A stretch of DNA of 64,000 nucleotides, from the NCBI RefSeq assembly GCF_937123705.1, contig NZ_CAKZKO010000032.1, positions 1 to 64,000 of the forward strand, read 5' to 3'. The notes beneath the pieces are model-generated. The model saw only the letters and a program-made list of their open reading frames with translations, had not been told where the DNA came from and searched no databases. This DNA comes from an uncultured Paraglaciecola sp. (GTDB lineage: Bacteria; Pseudomonadota; Gammaproteobacteria; Enterobacterales; Alteromonadaceae). The position numbers and the translations under genes were made by a program. Of the stretch, positions 35,803 through 46,250 are shown piece after piece. Within the stretch, counting starts at the first letter, position 1. The number at the start of each line of letters is the position of its first letter.

Positions 35803-36960
35803 TTACGATTTTGTCACAGACAAAATACTGAATTTTTGATTGGTTGCAACTGTTGTGGTGCTGCCAAAAAGTCTTTTCAATTTCTTTGGATAATCTAAGT
35901 GGCGATTACCCACCACAAACAATTGTCCACCTTTTTTAAGTACCGATTGGGCATCGTTGAACATCTGCCACGCGATATGATCGGTAATGGTATTTTGTTG
36001 GTGAAAAGGGGGATTACATAGGATTATATCCACCTCTGAAAATTTAGATTTTTCAGTAAAGTCATCTAAACAATTATTCACTATAAACTCAGCATGCTGC
36101 TCTTGCTCGGGTAAATTGCTCAATAGGTTTTGTTTTGCCGAAGCAATGGCCATATAAGACTCGTCAATAAAGAGCACATTAGCCTCTGGGTATTTTTTTA
36201 GCACATGCAGCCCTAACACTCCATTGCCACAGCCCAGATCTATAACGCTTTTGTTGTTTAAATTGGGTAACTTAGGCAACTGCTCAAGCATAAACCTTGC
36301 ACCAATATCCAACTGTTGACGAGCAAATACATTCGCCAAATTACTAATTTCAAATTTGGGTTTATTGGTAGACCAAATGGTTGGATACGGACTTTTATGG
36401 GATTTGTCGCCACTCGGCTTACAAAAAATCAGTCGTGCTTTTTTCTTAGCTAGTGAGGTAGTGGTAGCCCCTAGGTATTTTTCGAACAAGGCCAAAGTCG
36501 ATTTTTGGATTAAGTTAGCTTTGCCCGCTGCAATCACTTGGGTACTGGCTGTCACTCTTGCTTGTAAGTCAATTAACTGTTGCTCTAACAAAGCAGTGGT
36601 TTTGGGGATTTTAATTAACACCAGTTCAGTTGGTGAGTCGATTTTAGTGACGGAATCAAAAAATGTGACTGACTCTATCTCAATGTTATTTTGTTGCAGA
36701 TTAAGCAAACAAGATTGTTTAGCTACGTAAGAATCGCTTACCCACAAAGGTTTTGATTCAGAAAACCAGCAAGCCAAAGCGCCAAAATCGTCATTGTAAA
36801 TACTCAGTGAGTGCACCTGTAGATCTTGAATATTTTGTTCAACATATTCAATCAGGTACTCATCGGCCGCATCCCATGCTTGCCAACTCGGGTGTTGTAA
36901 GTTTTGCGGGTATCTAACTAACTGCAAATTTCTGTCTAAGAGGGTTAAACTGGTGTTCAT
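35803..36960 (-). CDS. rlmG: 23S rRNA (guanine1835-N2)-methyltransferase
   Basis: 385-aa SAM methyltransferase. An N-terminal catalytically inactive methyltransferase-like domain (about 1-180) is followed by the active Rossmann domain with VIDLGCGNGVLGLHVLKKYP (about 239) and the catalytic DIILCNPPFHQQ (about 312), typical of RsmC/RlmG-type enzymes. The length and two-domain layout support RlmG. It is divergent from the alkB-like gene, with starts only about 20 bp apart. Confidence 0.93.
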   Translation of the reverse strand: MNTSLTLLDRNLQLVRYPQNLQHPSWQAWDAADEYLIEYVEQNIQDLQVHSLSIYNDDFGALACWFSESKPLWVSDSYVAKQSCLLNLQQNNIEIESVTFFDSVTKIDSPTELVLIKIPKTTALLEQQLIDLQARVTASTQVIAAGKANLIQKSTLALFEKYLGATTTSLAKKKARLIFCKPSGDKSHKSPYPTIWSTNKPKFEISNLANVFARQQLDIGARFMLEQLPKLPNLNNKSVIDLGCGNGVLGLHVLKKYPEANVLFIDESYMAIASAKQNLLSNLPEQEQHAEFIVNNCLDDFTEKSKFSEVDIILCNPPFHQQNTITDHIAWQMFNDAQSVLKKGGQLFVVGNRHLDYPKKLKRLFGSTTTVATNQKFSILSVTKS

Positions 36961-36983
36961 TTTTGTCCGGATTAATAAGTGTT

Positions 36984-37625
36984 ATGCAACAGTCTTTATT
37001 TGAATCACATTATGATAACACGCCATTAGTTCTGGATATGCCAGATGCCACCCTAAAATATTACCCCAATTTTATTGCCCCCAAACCGGCCACACTATTG
37101 ATGCTGCGTTTAAAACAGCAACTAGCATGGCGGCAGGAGCAAATTTGTATATATGGTAAATCCCATAAGGTACCAAGATTGCAAGCTTGGTATGGTGATA
37201 AAGATGCAAAGTACCAATACTCAAATTTAGCATTGCACCCTTTACCTTGGCACAGCGATTTACTCGCACTTAAACAAAAGTGTGAAGCCCTTAGTAAACA
37301 AAGTTTTAATTCAGTTTTGGCCAACTTATATCGCAATGGTAATGACAGCATGGGCCGCCATGCCGATAATGAACCAGAACTGGGCCAGCAACCCACTATT
37401 GCCTCCTTAAGTTTTGGCGAATCAAGAAATTTAGATTTTTATCACAATACAAGCAAACAAAAAGTAAGATTACCTTTAGATAATGGCAGCCTATTACTTA
37501 TGAGTGGCGATACTCAAACACACTGGCAGCATGGTATTGCAAAGGTCAAAAAAATAATTGCCCCACGCATAAACCTTACTTTTCGATTTGTACATCAACA
37601 TAAAAATATTACCAACTATCAATAA
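36984..37625 (+). CDS. AlkB-like 2-oxoglutarate/Fe(II)-dependent dioxygenase
   Basis: About 213 aa from ATG 36984 (MQQSLFE); a TTG at 36963 is an alternative. Motifs are PRLQAWYGD, NSVLANLYRNGNDSMGRHADNEPE (with iron ligands H and D in HAD), SLSFGESR, the distal His in TQTHWQHGI and the 2-oxoglutarate arginine in PRINLTFR. This is the AlkB/ALKBH2 pattern, suggesting oxidative demethylation of alkylated bases. No ada gene is near, so the exact role is inferred. Confidence 0.92.
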   Translation: MQQSLFESHYDNTPLVLDMPDATLKYYPNFIAPKPATLLMLRLKQQLAWRQEQICIYGKSHKVPRLQAWYGDKDAKYQYSNLALHPLPWHSDLLALKQKCEALSKQSFNSVLANLYRNGNDSMGRHADNEPELGQQPTIASLSFGESRNLDFYHNTSKQKVRLPLDNGSLLLMSGDTQTHWQHGIAKVKKIIAPRINLTFRFVHQHKNITNYQ

Positions 37626-37732
37626 GTTATCGCCTTAAGTAACAAATTCATTGAATGCATAATATTTTGTTTTAGTTTTAAAGCTAAAATACAGGGAATA
37701 GAAGTAAACACAGTTAGCTGTAGAGACACATA

Positions 37733-38053
37733 ATGAATATTCAAAATAACATCGAAAAAAAGTTACTGAATCATTTTAATCCGCAACATTTAGAAGTCAT
37801 TAATGAAAGTGATATGCATAATGTACCGCCAGGCTCAGAAAGCCACTTTAAAGTGGTGATCGTAGCTGATAATTTTGATGGCGAGCGTTTGATAAAACGT
37901 CACAGAGCAGTTAATTCGGTATTAAAAGAAGAGCTCGCAGACGACATCCACGCTTTAGCTTTACACACCTATACCCAACACGAGTGGCAAAATTTGTTTG
38001 GTGAGTTTCCCACCTCACCCAATTGTTTAGGTGGATCCAAACAAACCGCTTGA
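37733..38053 (+). CDS. bolA: BolA family protein
   Basis: 106-aa BolA protein with the conserved SHFKVVIVADNFDGERLIKRHRAVN split around the signature and LKEELADDIHALALHTYTQHEW. The conserved His of HALALHTYT and FDG-RHR motifs are present. BolA proteins partner with monothiol glutaredoxins in iron-sulfur handling and affect morphology under stress. A glutaredoxin gene is not adjacent. Single gene with about 110 bp upstream. Confidence 0.94.
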   Translation: MNIQNNIEKKLLNHFNPQHLEVINESDMHNVPPGSESHFKVVIVADNFDGERLIKRHRAVNSVLKEELADDIHALALHTYTQHEWQNLFGEFPTSPNCLGGSKQTA

Positions 38054-38201
38054 TCAAGTATGTGACTACGCACATTAACAGCTGTTTGTGTGCGACGACT
38101 TTGCAACCCTTTCATTTATCTTCAATTTTTGTTAAAAAACAAAGCAATACTAGACTTTGTAATTTCTACAAAATCTTTACTAATAACAATAAGAAATCAT
38201 T

Positions 38202-38741
38202 ATGCTGCTAAAGCACGCCACTTTTTGGCAGAAAAAAATTGATTCATTTCATCACAAGCTATGTCAGTTAGTCAGTTGGTTTACCTTGCTTATGGTGTTG
38301 CTTACATTTCTCATTGTGATCCTCAGATACGGCTTTAACTTGGGTTGGATAGCCATGCAAGAGTCGGTGATGTACTTGCATGCTATGGTGTTTTTGTTGG
38401 GCGCCGCCCACACCTTGCGTGCTAACGAACATGTGCGAGTGGATATTTTTTATCGTCGCTTTAGTCCCAAAAAACAAGCTAAGGTGGATATCTTTGGTAG
38501 CTTGTTTTTGCTGTTACCCGTTAATATTTATATTTTTTTCATAAGTATCGAATATGTGCTGCGCTCATGGCGTATTATGGAAGCGTCCCAAGAGGCAGGA
38601 GGCTTACCAGCAGTCTTCATTTTAAAAACCTTAATATTGATATTTGCATTGACTATGCTGCTCCAAGGCATAGCTGAAGTCATTGGAAATATTCTGCGAC
38701 TCTCGTCAAATACAAACAACACTATAGCTGAGGGTAGCTAA
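38202..38741 (+). CDS. TRAP transporter small permease (DctQ)
   Basis: 179-aa membrane protein with four hydrophobic segments (about 20-45, 55-75, 95-120, 140-165). It has the DctQ-type pattern NLGWIAMQESVMYLHAMVFLLGAAHTLRANEHVRVDIF. Its stop overlaps the next start by one base (TAATG), so it is coupled to the large permease. Confidence 0.93.
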   Translation: MLLKHATFWQKKIDSFHHKLCQLVSWFTLLMVLLTFLIVILRYGFNLGWIAMQESVMYLHAMVFLLGAAHTLRANEHVRVDIFYRRFSPKKQAKVDIFGSLFLLLPVNIYIFFISIEYVLRSWRIMEASQEAGGLPAVFILKTLILIFALTMLLQGIAEVIGNILRLSSNTNNTIAEGS

Positions 38742-40102
38742 TGGAATATATCTCCCTAGTGATGTTTGTAGTTGTCTGTTTAGTCTTGTTACTGGGCTAT
38801 CCCGTTGCTTATTCTCTGGCAGGTACAGCCCTTATTTTTGCCGGTGTAGGAGCTTTTTTTGGGGTTTTCGACACTTCTTATTTACAGGCCGTTCCTAGTC
38901 GCTTGTTTGGCATAGTATCTAATCAAACCTTAATTGCCGTGCCCTTATTTGTGTTTATGGGGGTAATGTTAGAGAAATCCCGCATTGCTGAAAACCTGTT
39001 GCTGGCCATGGAGCAAGTATTAGGTCGACTAAAATCAGGATTAGCGGTGTCTGTGGTACTAGTAGGCATGTTGCTGGCGGCGAGTACCGGCATTGTAGGG
39101 GCAACAGTCGTAACTATGGGGTTGCTGTCATTGCCTACTATGTTGAAAAAAGGCTACTCCCCGTCATTTGCCTGCGGCGCAATATGTGCAACCGGCACAT
39201 TAGGTCAGATTATCCCCCCCTCTATTGCCTTGGTGTTATTGGGTGATGTGTTATCGAGTGCCTTTCAACAAGCGCAGCTCAATATAGGTATCTTTTCGCC
39301 AGAGTCTGTTTCTGTTGCCGATCTATTTGTTGGGGCTTTGGTACCGGGTGCTATTTTGGTGGCAATGTATTTGATGTATGTGTTGCTGTTTGCTGGGCGG
39401 CAGATTGACCCAAGCATTGAACAAACAGAGCAGCAACCTGCTATTTCTGTGGGTACATTGGTTAGGGCATTATTCCCCCCTCTGATACTAATATTTATGG
39501 TATTGGGTTCAATATTGGCAGGTTTTGCAACTCCCACCGAAGCGGCGGGAGTTGGGGCTGCGGGCGCCTTGTTTTTAGCGCTTATCAACAACCAGCTTGA
39601 CTTACCCAAGTTACAAGAAGTGATGATGTCTACCACCAAAGTCACCTCTATGGTGTTTTTGATTTTAATTGGAGCGTCGATTTTTTCCTTGGTTTTTCGC
39701 GGTTTTGGTGGTGAAGAACTCATTGAAGAATTATTTGCCAGCTTACCCGGCGGTGTATTTGCTGCTGTGCTGTTGGTGATGGTGGTTATTTTTCTACTGG
39801 GCTTTATTTTAGACTTTATTGAGATTACTTTTGTGGTAGTGCCCCTTGTTGCCCCAGTGTTGTTAGCCATGGGGGTTGATCCTATTTGGCTGGGGATCAT
39901 GATAGCGGTTAACTTGCAAACCTCATTTTTAACCCCTCCATTTGGATTCGCGTTGTTTTATTTACGCGGGGTGGCGCCACCTGAAGTTAAAACCTCAGAT
40001 ATTTATAAGGGGGTTATACCCTTTATAATTATTCAACTATTGTTGTTAAGCTGTTTGGCAATTTGGCCTAATCTGGTAACTTGGTTACCGTCATTATTAT
40101 AA
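38741..40102 (+). CDS. TRAP transporter large permease (DctM)
   Basis: 453-aa integral membrane protein with about twelve helices. It has the DctM signatures GVMLEKSRIAENLL, ASTGIVGATVVTMGLLSLPTM and CATGTLGQIIPPSIALVLLGD, and a C-terminal FLTPPFGFALFYLRGV. It works with DctQ and the periplasmic binding protein as a sodium-driven importer. Genes run Q-M-P, with 13 bp to the binding-protein gene. Confidence 0.95.
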   Translation: MEYISLVMFVVVCLVLLLGYPVAYSLAGTALIFAGVGAFFGVFDTSYLQAVPSRLFGIVSNQTLIAVPLFVFMGVMLEKSRIAENLLLAMEQVLGRLKSGLAVSVVLVGMLLAASTGIVGATVVTMGLLSLPTMLKKGYSPSFACGAICATGTLGQIIPPSIALVLLGDVLSSAFQQAQLNIGIFSPESVSVADLFVGALVPGAILVAMYLMYVLLFAGRQIDPSIEQTEQQPAISVGTLVRALFPPLILIFMVLGSILAGFATPTEAAGVGAAGALFLALINNQLDLPKLQEVMMSTTKVTSMVFLILIGASIFSLVFRGFGGEELIEELFASLPGGVFAAVLLVMVVIFLLGFILDFIEITFVVVPLVAPVLLAMGVDPIWLGIMIAVNLQTSFLTPPFGFALFYLRGVAPPEVKTSDIYKGVIPFIIIQLLLLSCLAIWPNLVTWLPSLL

Positions 40103-40115
40103 CGAGAATCTTTTT

Positions 40116-41216
40116 ATGAAAAGACTACAACTTTGTGTTTTAGCAGCATTTAGTGTGTTGCTAGTATCTTGTGGTGAGCAATCAAGCGACACAACCACAA
40201 CCCAAGCAAAGCAGCAGAATTACCAATGGAAACTAGTGACTTCTTGGCCGAAAAATTTCCCTGGCCTAGGCAAAGGCCCCGAGACTTTTGCCAAGCATGT
40301 TGAGCGTATGTCTAATGGCAGACTCAAGATAAAGGTATTTGGTGCAGGGCAAATGGTACCCGGCTTTGAAGTGTTTGATACAGTTTCAAGCGGTGCCGCC
40401 GAAATGGGTCATGCAGGCTCTTATTATTGGAAAGGCAAAGCCCCGGCTTCGCAAATTTTCACCGCTATTCCTTTTGGTATGAATGCCACAGAAATGAATG
40501 CATGGTTACATTATGGTGGCGGTTTGGAACTTTGGCGCGAAGTTTATGAACCCTTCAACTTAATTCCTTTTGCCGGTGGTAATTCTGGTATTCAAATGGC
40601 GGGGTGGTTTAAAAAAGAAGTCAACAGTGTAGCCGATCTCAAAGGTTTAAAAATGCGCATTCCAGGTTTAGGGGGCGAAGTACTTAAAAAGTTAGGCGGT
40701 ATTCCCGTTGCCTTAACAGGTGGTGAACTATTTACTTCGTTGCAATCCGGTGCCATAGACGCCACAGAATGGGTTGGCCCCTATAACGACTTAGCCTTTG
40801 GATTTTACAAGGCGGCTAAATATTACTATTACTCTGGCTGGCACGAGCCTAGTGCTAATTTAGAGTTTATCGTTAATAAACAAGCCTATGAAGCACTACC
40901 AGACGATTTGCAAGCCATTATTGAAGTTGCCACTCGGGCAGTTAATCAAGATATGTGGGATGAATATACCGCGGCCAACAATGCCGCCATGCAAGCCTTA
41001 GTTGAAACCCATGGTGTAGATATGCGGCCATTACCTAAAGAAGTGATGCTGGCTTTAAAAAATGCTTCGGCTGAAGTCATGCAAGAGCAATCCGCTGCCG
41101 ATCCGCTATTTAAAAAGGTCTATGGATCCTATCTCGACTTTCAAACTAAGGTGATGAAATACCATCATATATCAGAGTTTGAATATTATAAAAATCGTGC
41201 CAACAGCAACCAATAA
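40116..41216 (+). CDS. TRAP transporter substrate-binding lipoprotein (DctP family)
   Basis: 366 aa with a lipoprotein signal (lipobox LLVSC, Cys about 19), so the mature protein is probably membrane-anchored. The DctP fold shows [37 protein letters not shown] and QSGAIDATEWVGPYND, a set that resembles the TakP-like branch binding 2-oxo acids or related carboxylates. The substrate is therefore inferred as a small organic acid. Completes the Q-M-P operon. Confidence 0.9.
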   Translation: MKRLQLCVLAAFSVLLVSCGEQSSDTTTTQAKQQNYQWKLVTSWPKNFPGLGKGPETFAKHVERMSNGRLKIKVFGAGQMVPGFEVFDTVSSGAAEMGHAGSYYWKGKAPASQIFTAIPFGMNATEMNAWLHYGGGLELWREVYEPFNLIPFAGGNSGIQMAGWFKKEVNSVADLKGLKMRIPGLGGEVLKKLGGIPVALTGGELFTSLQSGAIDATEWVGPYNDLAFGFYKAAKYYYYSGWHEPSANLEFIVNKQAYEALPDDLQAIIEVATRAVNQDMWDEYTAANNAAMQALVETHGVDMRPLPKEVMLALKNASAEVMQEQSAADPLFKKVYGSYLDFQTKVMKYHHISEFEYYKNRANSNQ

Positions 41217-41329
41217 TTGGCTGCTGTTGCACCCTACTCCATTAAATATTTATTTTTATCAGCTGCTCAGATGTGTTTACGCCCTGACTAGCATTACAAT
41301 GCGCTGAAATTTTTAATTAGGATCTATCT

Positions 41330-42508
41330 ATGATTGTTAAGCCTAAGATTCGTGGCTTTATTTGTACCAATGCCCATCCAGTTGGATGCGTGGCCAGTGT
41401 TCAACAACAAATTGACTATGTAACGGCTCAGGGCCAACTAAACAATGCCCCTAAAAACGTCTTGGTTATTGGCAGTTCTACCGGCTATGGACTGGCTTCA
41501 AGAATAACCGCAGCCTTTGCAGGTGGTGCCAATACTTTAGGTGTGTGTTTTGAAAAACCGCCTACGGAGCGCAAAACCGGTACAGCTGGCTGGTATAACA
41601 CCGCAGGGTTTCATGCCAAAGCGTCAGAAGCGGGCTTATACGCAAAAACCTTAAACGGTGATGCCTTTTCAAAAGAGCTCAAGCAGCAAGTTATCGACAC
41701 CTTAAAAGCCGATATGGGCAAAGTCGATTTAGTGATCTATAGCCTTGCCTCACCTAGAAGAACCGATCCTGAAACAGGCGAAGTGTATAAATCCACGTTA
41801 AAACCTGTGGGTCAGTCTTATAAAACCAAGACTTACGATACCGACAAAGATCTTATTCATGATATTGCTCTTGATCCTGCCAATGAAGATGAGATTGCGC
41901 AAACCATTAAGGTAATGGGCGGTGAAGATTGGGAATTGTGGTTAGAAGCCTTAGGCGCCGCAGACCTTTTGGCTGATAACTGCAAAACCACAGCTTATAC
42001 TTATGTGGGCAAAGAATTAACTTGGCCGATCTACGGACAAGCGACTATCGGCAAAGCCAAAGAAGATCTCGACAGAGCCGCAGCCTCTATCGTTAAATCT
42101 CAAGCGAGCAAAAACGTTCAGGCTTATGTGTCTTCATTAAAAGCCTTAGTCACCCAAGCGAGTTCGGCCATTCCGGTGATGCCTTTGTATATTTCACTTA
42201 TTTATAAAGTGATGAAACAAGAAGGCACGCACCAAGGGTGTATCGAACAAATTTACGATTTGTTTACCGACAAATTAACCCAAGCCAAGCCAGAAGTGGA
42301 CGCACTTGGGCGTTTGTATATGAATCACAAAGAAACCAACGATGCCACCCAAGCAAAGATCAAAGCCTTATGGGATCAAGTCACCCAAGAGAACTTTCAT
42401 GAGCTAAGTGACTATGCGGGTTATCACCATGAGTTTTTGAAATTATTCGGTTTTGATGTAACAGGCGTTGATTACGATGCCGAAGTCGACACCCTAGCCG
42501 ACTGGTAA
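41330..42508 (+). CDS. fabV: FabV, trans-2-enoyl-ACP/CoA reductase
   Basis: NADH-dependent enoyl reductase of the last fatty-acid elongation step, 392 aa. It opens MIVKPKIRGFICTNAHPVGC, has the Rossmann pattern NVLVIGSSTGYGLASRI (about 44), and the FabV-specific catalytic Tyr-x8-Lys in YGQATIGKAK (about 235-244). FabV enzymes are larger than FabI and typically triclosan-tolerant. A strong terminator follows. Whether a fabI copy exists elsewhere is unknown. Confidence 0.96.
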   Translation: MIVKPKIRGFICTNAHPVGCVASVQQQIDYVTAQGQLNNAPKNVLVIGSSTGYGLASRITAAFAGGANTLGVCFEKPPTERKTGTAGWYNTAGFHAKASEAGLYAKTLNGDAFSKELKQQVIDTLKADMGKVDLVIYSLASPRRTDPETGEVYKSTLKPVGQSYKTKTYDTDKDLIHDIALDPANEDEIAQTIKVMGGEDWELWLEALGAADLLADNCKTTAYTYVGKELTWPIYGQATIGKAKEDLDRAAASIVKSQASKNVQAYVSSLKALVTQASSAIPVMPLYISLIYKVMKQEGTHQGCIEQIYDLFTDKLTQAKPEVDALGRLYMNHKETNDATQAKIKALWDQVTQENFHELSDYAGYHHEFLKLFGFDVTGVDYDAEVDTLADW

Positions 42509-42553
42509 ACATCCCGAATTTGAGTTAACGGATTGTTAATATTTCTTTAAAAT

Positions 42554-42582
42554 AAAAACCGCTTTACTGCGGTTTTTATTTT
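42554..42582 (+). terminator. Rho-independent terminator after fabV
   Basis: AAAAACCGC-tttact-GCGGTTTTT followed by ATTTTT, 45 bp past the fabV stop. Confidence 0.92.
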
Positions 42583-42932
42583 TCCGTAATCCAGTTCAGC
42601 ATTTAAAGCCCCAATTCACTGTAAAACCACTAAAAACCCCAAAATAAATGTGTTTAAACAACAAATTGCGTAGAAGAAATACACAGGTTAATGCTAAAAT
42701 TCCGAGGCTAAGCGTTAGCTGTTTAAGAATTGTGTATAAATTTACCCAAACTCCACATGTTTAATACTAGTTTGGACATTTTTTCTCTAGCTGCAACAGA
42801 TGCTTATAGCTTATTAATTAATTTACGATACTCATCACCATTAGGTTTTTATTAACTGATGTACAGTGGTTAAAAGGCTGTAATAAAGAGCCTACTGGTG
42901 CTGTGTATTAATTTAGAGTAGTGCTATTGCGT
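42583..42932. other. nqr operon upstream region
   Basis: About 350 bp without a gene between the fabV terminator and nqrA. It is AT-rich and should contain the nqr promoter. Several AT-rich -10-like stretches exist but I cannot pick one. No riboswitch recognised. Confidence 0.4.
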
Positions 42933-44273
42933 ATGATTAAAATTACGAAAGGGTTAGATCTTCCTATTAAGGGAGCGCCACAACAAAGTATTCAAGAAGG
43001 AAACTCTGTTACCAGAGTGGCCATTTTGGGTGAAGAATATATTGGTATGCGTCCAACCATGCATGTCCAACAAGGGGACACCGTGAAGAAGGGCCAAGTT
43101 CTTTTTGAAGATAAGAAGAACTCTGGTGTTAAGTTCACGGCACCTGCCGCCGGTAAAGTGGTTGAAATCAATCGTGGTGCAAAACGAGTTTTGCAATCGG
43201 TTGTGATTCAAATTGAAGGTGATGAAAGTGAAGCTTTTGCTAAATATAGCAGCGCCGAATTGCCATCATTAGATGCGGCTAAAGTACAAGAAAACTTGGT
43301 CAACTCAGGTATGTGGACGGCTTTTAGAACCCGCCCATATAGCAAGTCACCAGCACTTGATTCAAAACCTAACTCAATATTTGTTAGCGTCATGGATACC
43401 AATCCGCTGGCTGGCGATCCGCAAATAATCATTGCCGAGCGCAGTGAAGATTTTGTCAATGGTTTACAGGTGATTGGTCGCCTAACTGACGGCAAGGTAT
43501 TTGTAAACAAAGCACCTGGCGCCAACATAATCACAGGAAGCGCTGCGGTTGAAGTAAACGAATTTGCTGGCGTTCACCCAGCAGGCTTAGTCGGCACTCA
43601 CATTCATCACTTAGATGCAGTGGGCCAAGGCAAAAAAGTCTGGCATCTGGGTTATCAAGATGTACTCGCTATTGGTCATTTGTTCACTACAGGTGAGTTA
43701 GATAACCGTAAAGTGGTATCGCTTGCTGGTCCCGAAGCCAAAAATCCACGTTTAGTCAGAACCTTGCTAGGCGCTGATGTCACCGAACTAACTGCTAATG
43801 AAGCCAACGATGGCGATATGCGTGTGTTATCTGGTTCAGTACTTCAAGGTAATCATGCTCATGGTGTACACGGTTATTTAGGGCGTTTTCATAACCAAGT
43901 GTCTATTTTGCAGGAAGGTCGTGAAAAAGAACTTTTCGGTTGGATAAAACCTGGTGTTAACCAACACTCTGTGACCCGTGCTTATCTTGGGCATTTTAAT
44001 CCCAAAAAATTATTTGGCATGACCACTACCACTAACGGCTCTGATCGCTCCATGGTGCCTATTGGTAACTATGAACGCATTATGCCACTAGACATTTTGC
44101 CCACTTTATTGCTTAGAGACATGATCTCTGGCGATACAGACGGCGCACAAAGTTTAGGTTGCTTAGAACTAGACGAAGAAGATTTAGCGTTATGTACTTA
44201 TGTTTGCCCAGGCAAATATAACTACGGACCTATCTTGCGTGAGTGTTTAGACACGATAGAGAAAGAGGGTTAA
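42933..44273 (+). CDS. nqrA: Na+-NQR subunit A
   Basis: Peripheral cytoplasmic subunit of the sodium-pumping NADH:quinone reductase. The ATG 42933 ([14 protein letters not shown]) matches the family start; a GTG four codons earlier is rejected. It gives 446 aa with an N-terminal barrel-sandwich ([19 protein letters not shown]) and a C-terminal LECLE-like [30 protein letters not shown] end. First gene of nqrABCDEF. Confidence 0.97.
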   Translation: MIKITKGLDLPIKGAPQQSIQEGNSVTRVAILGEEYIGMRPTMHVQQGDTVKKGQVLFEDKKNSGVKFTAPAAGKVVEINRGAKRVLQSVVIQIEGDESEAFAKYSSAELPSLDAAKVQENLVNSGMWTAFRTRPYSKSPALDSKPNSIFVSVMDTNPLAGDPQIIIAERSEDFVNGLQVIGRLTDGKVFVNKAPGANIITGSAAVEVNEFAGVHPAGLVGTHIHHLDAVGQGKKVWHLGYQDVLAIGHLFTTGELDNRKVVSLAGPEAKNPRLVRTLLGADVTELTANEANDGDMRVLSGSVLQGNHAHGVHGYLGRFHNQVSILQEGREKELFGWIKPGVNQHSVTRAYLGHFNPKKLFGMTTTTNGSDRSMVPIGNYERIMPLDILPTLLLRDMISGDTDGAQSLGCLELDEEDLALCTYVCPGKYNYGPILRECLDTIEKEG

Positions 44274-44275
44274 TC

Positions 44276-45493
44276 ATGGGCTTAAAAGCATATTTAGAGA
44301 AAATCGAACCCAATTTCGAAGCGGGTGGAAAATATGAAAAATGGTATGCCCTGTACGAAGCAGCAGCGACCATTTTTTACACCCCGGGTACGGTCACTAA
44401 ATCGACCACCCACGTAAAAGACAGCATCGATTTAAAACGTATTATGATCATGGTATGGATGGCAACATTCCCCGCTATGTTTTACGGCATGTACAACATT
44501 GGAGTTCAAGCACACGAGGCCATCTTAGGTGGTGCAAGTTGGGCAGATACGGCTACTGCATTTTGGCAAGCGGGCTTGTTTGAAATGTTAGGCGGCCAGT
44601 TGACGGCTGATAGTACTTGGCTTGGTCTAATGATTTACGGAGCCTGTTTCTTTTTACCTATTTACGCCACAGTATTTGTAGTTGGCGCTTTTTGGGAAGT
44701 ATTGTTTGCATCGGTGCGTAAACATGAAATTAACGAAGGTTTCTTTGTTACTTCAGTATTGTTTGCCCTTACCTTGCCAGCCACAATTCCTTTATGGCAA
44801 GCGGCCTTAGGTATTACATTCGGTATTGTGATTGCCAAAGAAATCTTTGGTGGCACTGGCCGTAACTTCTTAAACCCAGCGTTATCGGGTCGTGCGTTCT
44901 TATACTTTGCTTATCCTGCACAAATCTCGGGCGATGCAATATGGGTCGCAGCTGATGGATACTCAGGTGCTACGGCATTAAGTCAAGCGGCTGCCGGAAG
45001 CATCACAGATTGGAGCTTAAACGCCGATTGGTGGAATGCATTCTTCGGTAACTTACAAGGCTCTGTGGGTGAAGTATCCACTCTAATGATTGCTTTAGGT
45101 GGTTTGTTTATTATCTATATGCGTATTGCTTCATGGCGCATAGTGCTGGGTGTGTTGGCAGGTGCTGCAGCCTTTAGTACCTTATTAAACCTTGTTGGCA
45201 GTGACACAAACGCCATGTTTGCCATGCCTTGGTATTGGCATGTTGTCACAGGTGGTTTTGCCTTTGGCATGTTCTTTATGGCAACCGACCCAGTCTCGGC
45301 ATCGTTCACCAATACAGGTAAATGGGCTTACGGGATTTTAATTGGCGCAATGTGTGTGATGGTGCGAGTTATCAACCCAGCCTTCCCAGAAGGTATGATG
45401 TTAGCCATCTTATTCGCTAACTTGTGGGCGCCTTTGTTTGACTATTTTGTAGCCCAAAGCAATATAAAACGGAGGATCGCTCGTGTCGGCTAA
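44276..45493 (+). CDS. nqrB: Na+-NQR subunit B
   Basis: Membrane subunit with about ten helices, 405 aa from ATG 44276, two bases after the nqrA stop. The covalent FMN attachment motif is SGATALSQ (about residue 223-230). It houses part of the quinone and sodium path. It overlaps nqrC by 11 bp. The frame opens upstream at 44243 inside nqrA, which is not used. Confidence 0.97.
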   Translation: MGLKAYLEKIEPNFEAGGKYEKWYALYEAAATIFYTPGTVTKSTTHVKDSIDLKRIMIMVWMATFPAMFYGMYNIGVQAHEAILGGASWADTATAFWQAGLFEMLGGQLTADSTWLGLMIYGACFFLPIYATVFVVGAFWEVLFASVRKHEINEGFFVTSVLFALTLPATIPLWQAALGITFGIVIAKEIFGGTGRNFLNPALSGRAFLYFAYPAQISGDAIWVAADGYSGATALSQAAAGSITDWSLNADWWNAFFGNLQGSVGEVSTLMIALGGLFIIYMRIASWRIVLGVLAGAAAFSTLLNLVGSDTNAMFAMPWYWHVVTGGFAFGMFFMATDPVSASFTNTGKWAYGILIGAMCVMVRVINPAFPEGMMLAILFANLWAPLFDYFVAQSNIKRRIARVG

Positions 45494-46238
45494 AAAAGAA
45501 ACTCTTGGAAAAACCGTAGGTGTTGTAGTAGCCGTTTGTTTAGTTTGTTCAATTATTGTATCTAGCGCAGCCGTAGGCTTGCGTGACTTACAACAAACTA
45601 ACGCCGCACTCGACAAACAATCTAACATAGTTGAAGCGGCAGGCTTAACAGAGATGGCTGCTGGTGATATCGCCGGTACCTTCAACAAATATATCGAAGA
45701 ACGTTTTATCAATCTTGAAACCGGACAATACGTTGAAGTACCTGCAGGGTACGACATGTATAAAGCCGCAAAAAACCCTGAATACTCAGTCAAAGTGACT
45801 GGCAGCAATGTTGGTTTTCAGCTACGAGCCAGTATCGCTAGTGTATACATTGTTAAAAATGATGCCGGTGACGTAAGCCGTATCATTCTGCCTGTACATG
45901 GCAGTGGTTTATGGGACTTGATGTTTGGTTTCTTAGCTATTGATGCTGATGGTAATACGGTTCGTGAACTGGTTTATTACCAACAAAAAGAAACTCCTGG
46001 ACTAGGCGGTGAAGTGCTTAACCCAAGTTGGAAAGCGAAGTGGGATGGCAAAAAACTGTTTAAAAACGGTGAATTGGCTATTCAAGTTAAAAAAGGTGAA
46101 AACGCTAATAACGAATATGCGGTAGACGCACTTTCAGGCGCAACCTTAACCAGTAATGGTGTACAAAATACACTGACTTATTGGTTGGGTGAGAATGGCT
46201 ATGGGCCGTACCTTAAAAATCAGACTTGGAAATCGTAA
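45483..46238 (+). CDS. nqrC: Na+-NQR subunit C
   Basis: 251-aa subunit with an N-terminal membrane helix (about 10-30) and a periplasmic flavin domain. The FMN threonine lies in [12 protein letters not shown] near 220, modified by ApbE. It starts with GTG 45483 within the end of nqrB. It is followed by nqrD 12 bp downstream. Confidence 0.97.
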   Translation: MSAKKETLGKTVGVVVAVCLVCSIIVSSAAVGLRDLQQTNAALDKQSNIVEAAGLTEMAAGDIAGTFNKYIEERFINLETGQYVEVPAGYDMYKAAKNPEYSVKVTGSNVGFQLRASIASVYIVKNDAGDVSRIILPVHGSGLWDLMFGFLAIDADGNTVRELVYYQQKETPGLGGEVLNPSWKAKWDGKKLFKNGELAIQVKKGENANNEYAVDALSGATLTSNGVQNTLTYWLGENGYGPYLKNQTWKS

Positions 46239-46250
46239 GGGGTTCGCACA

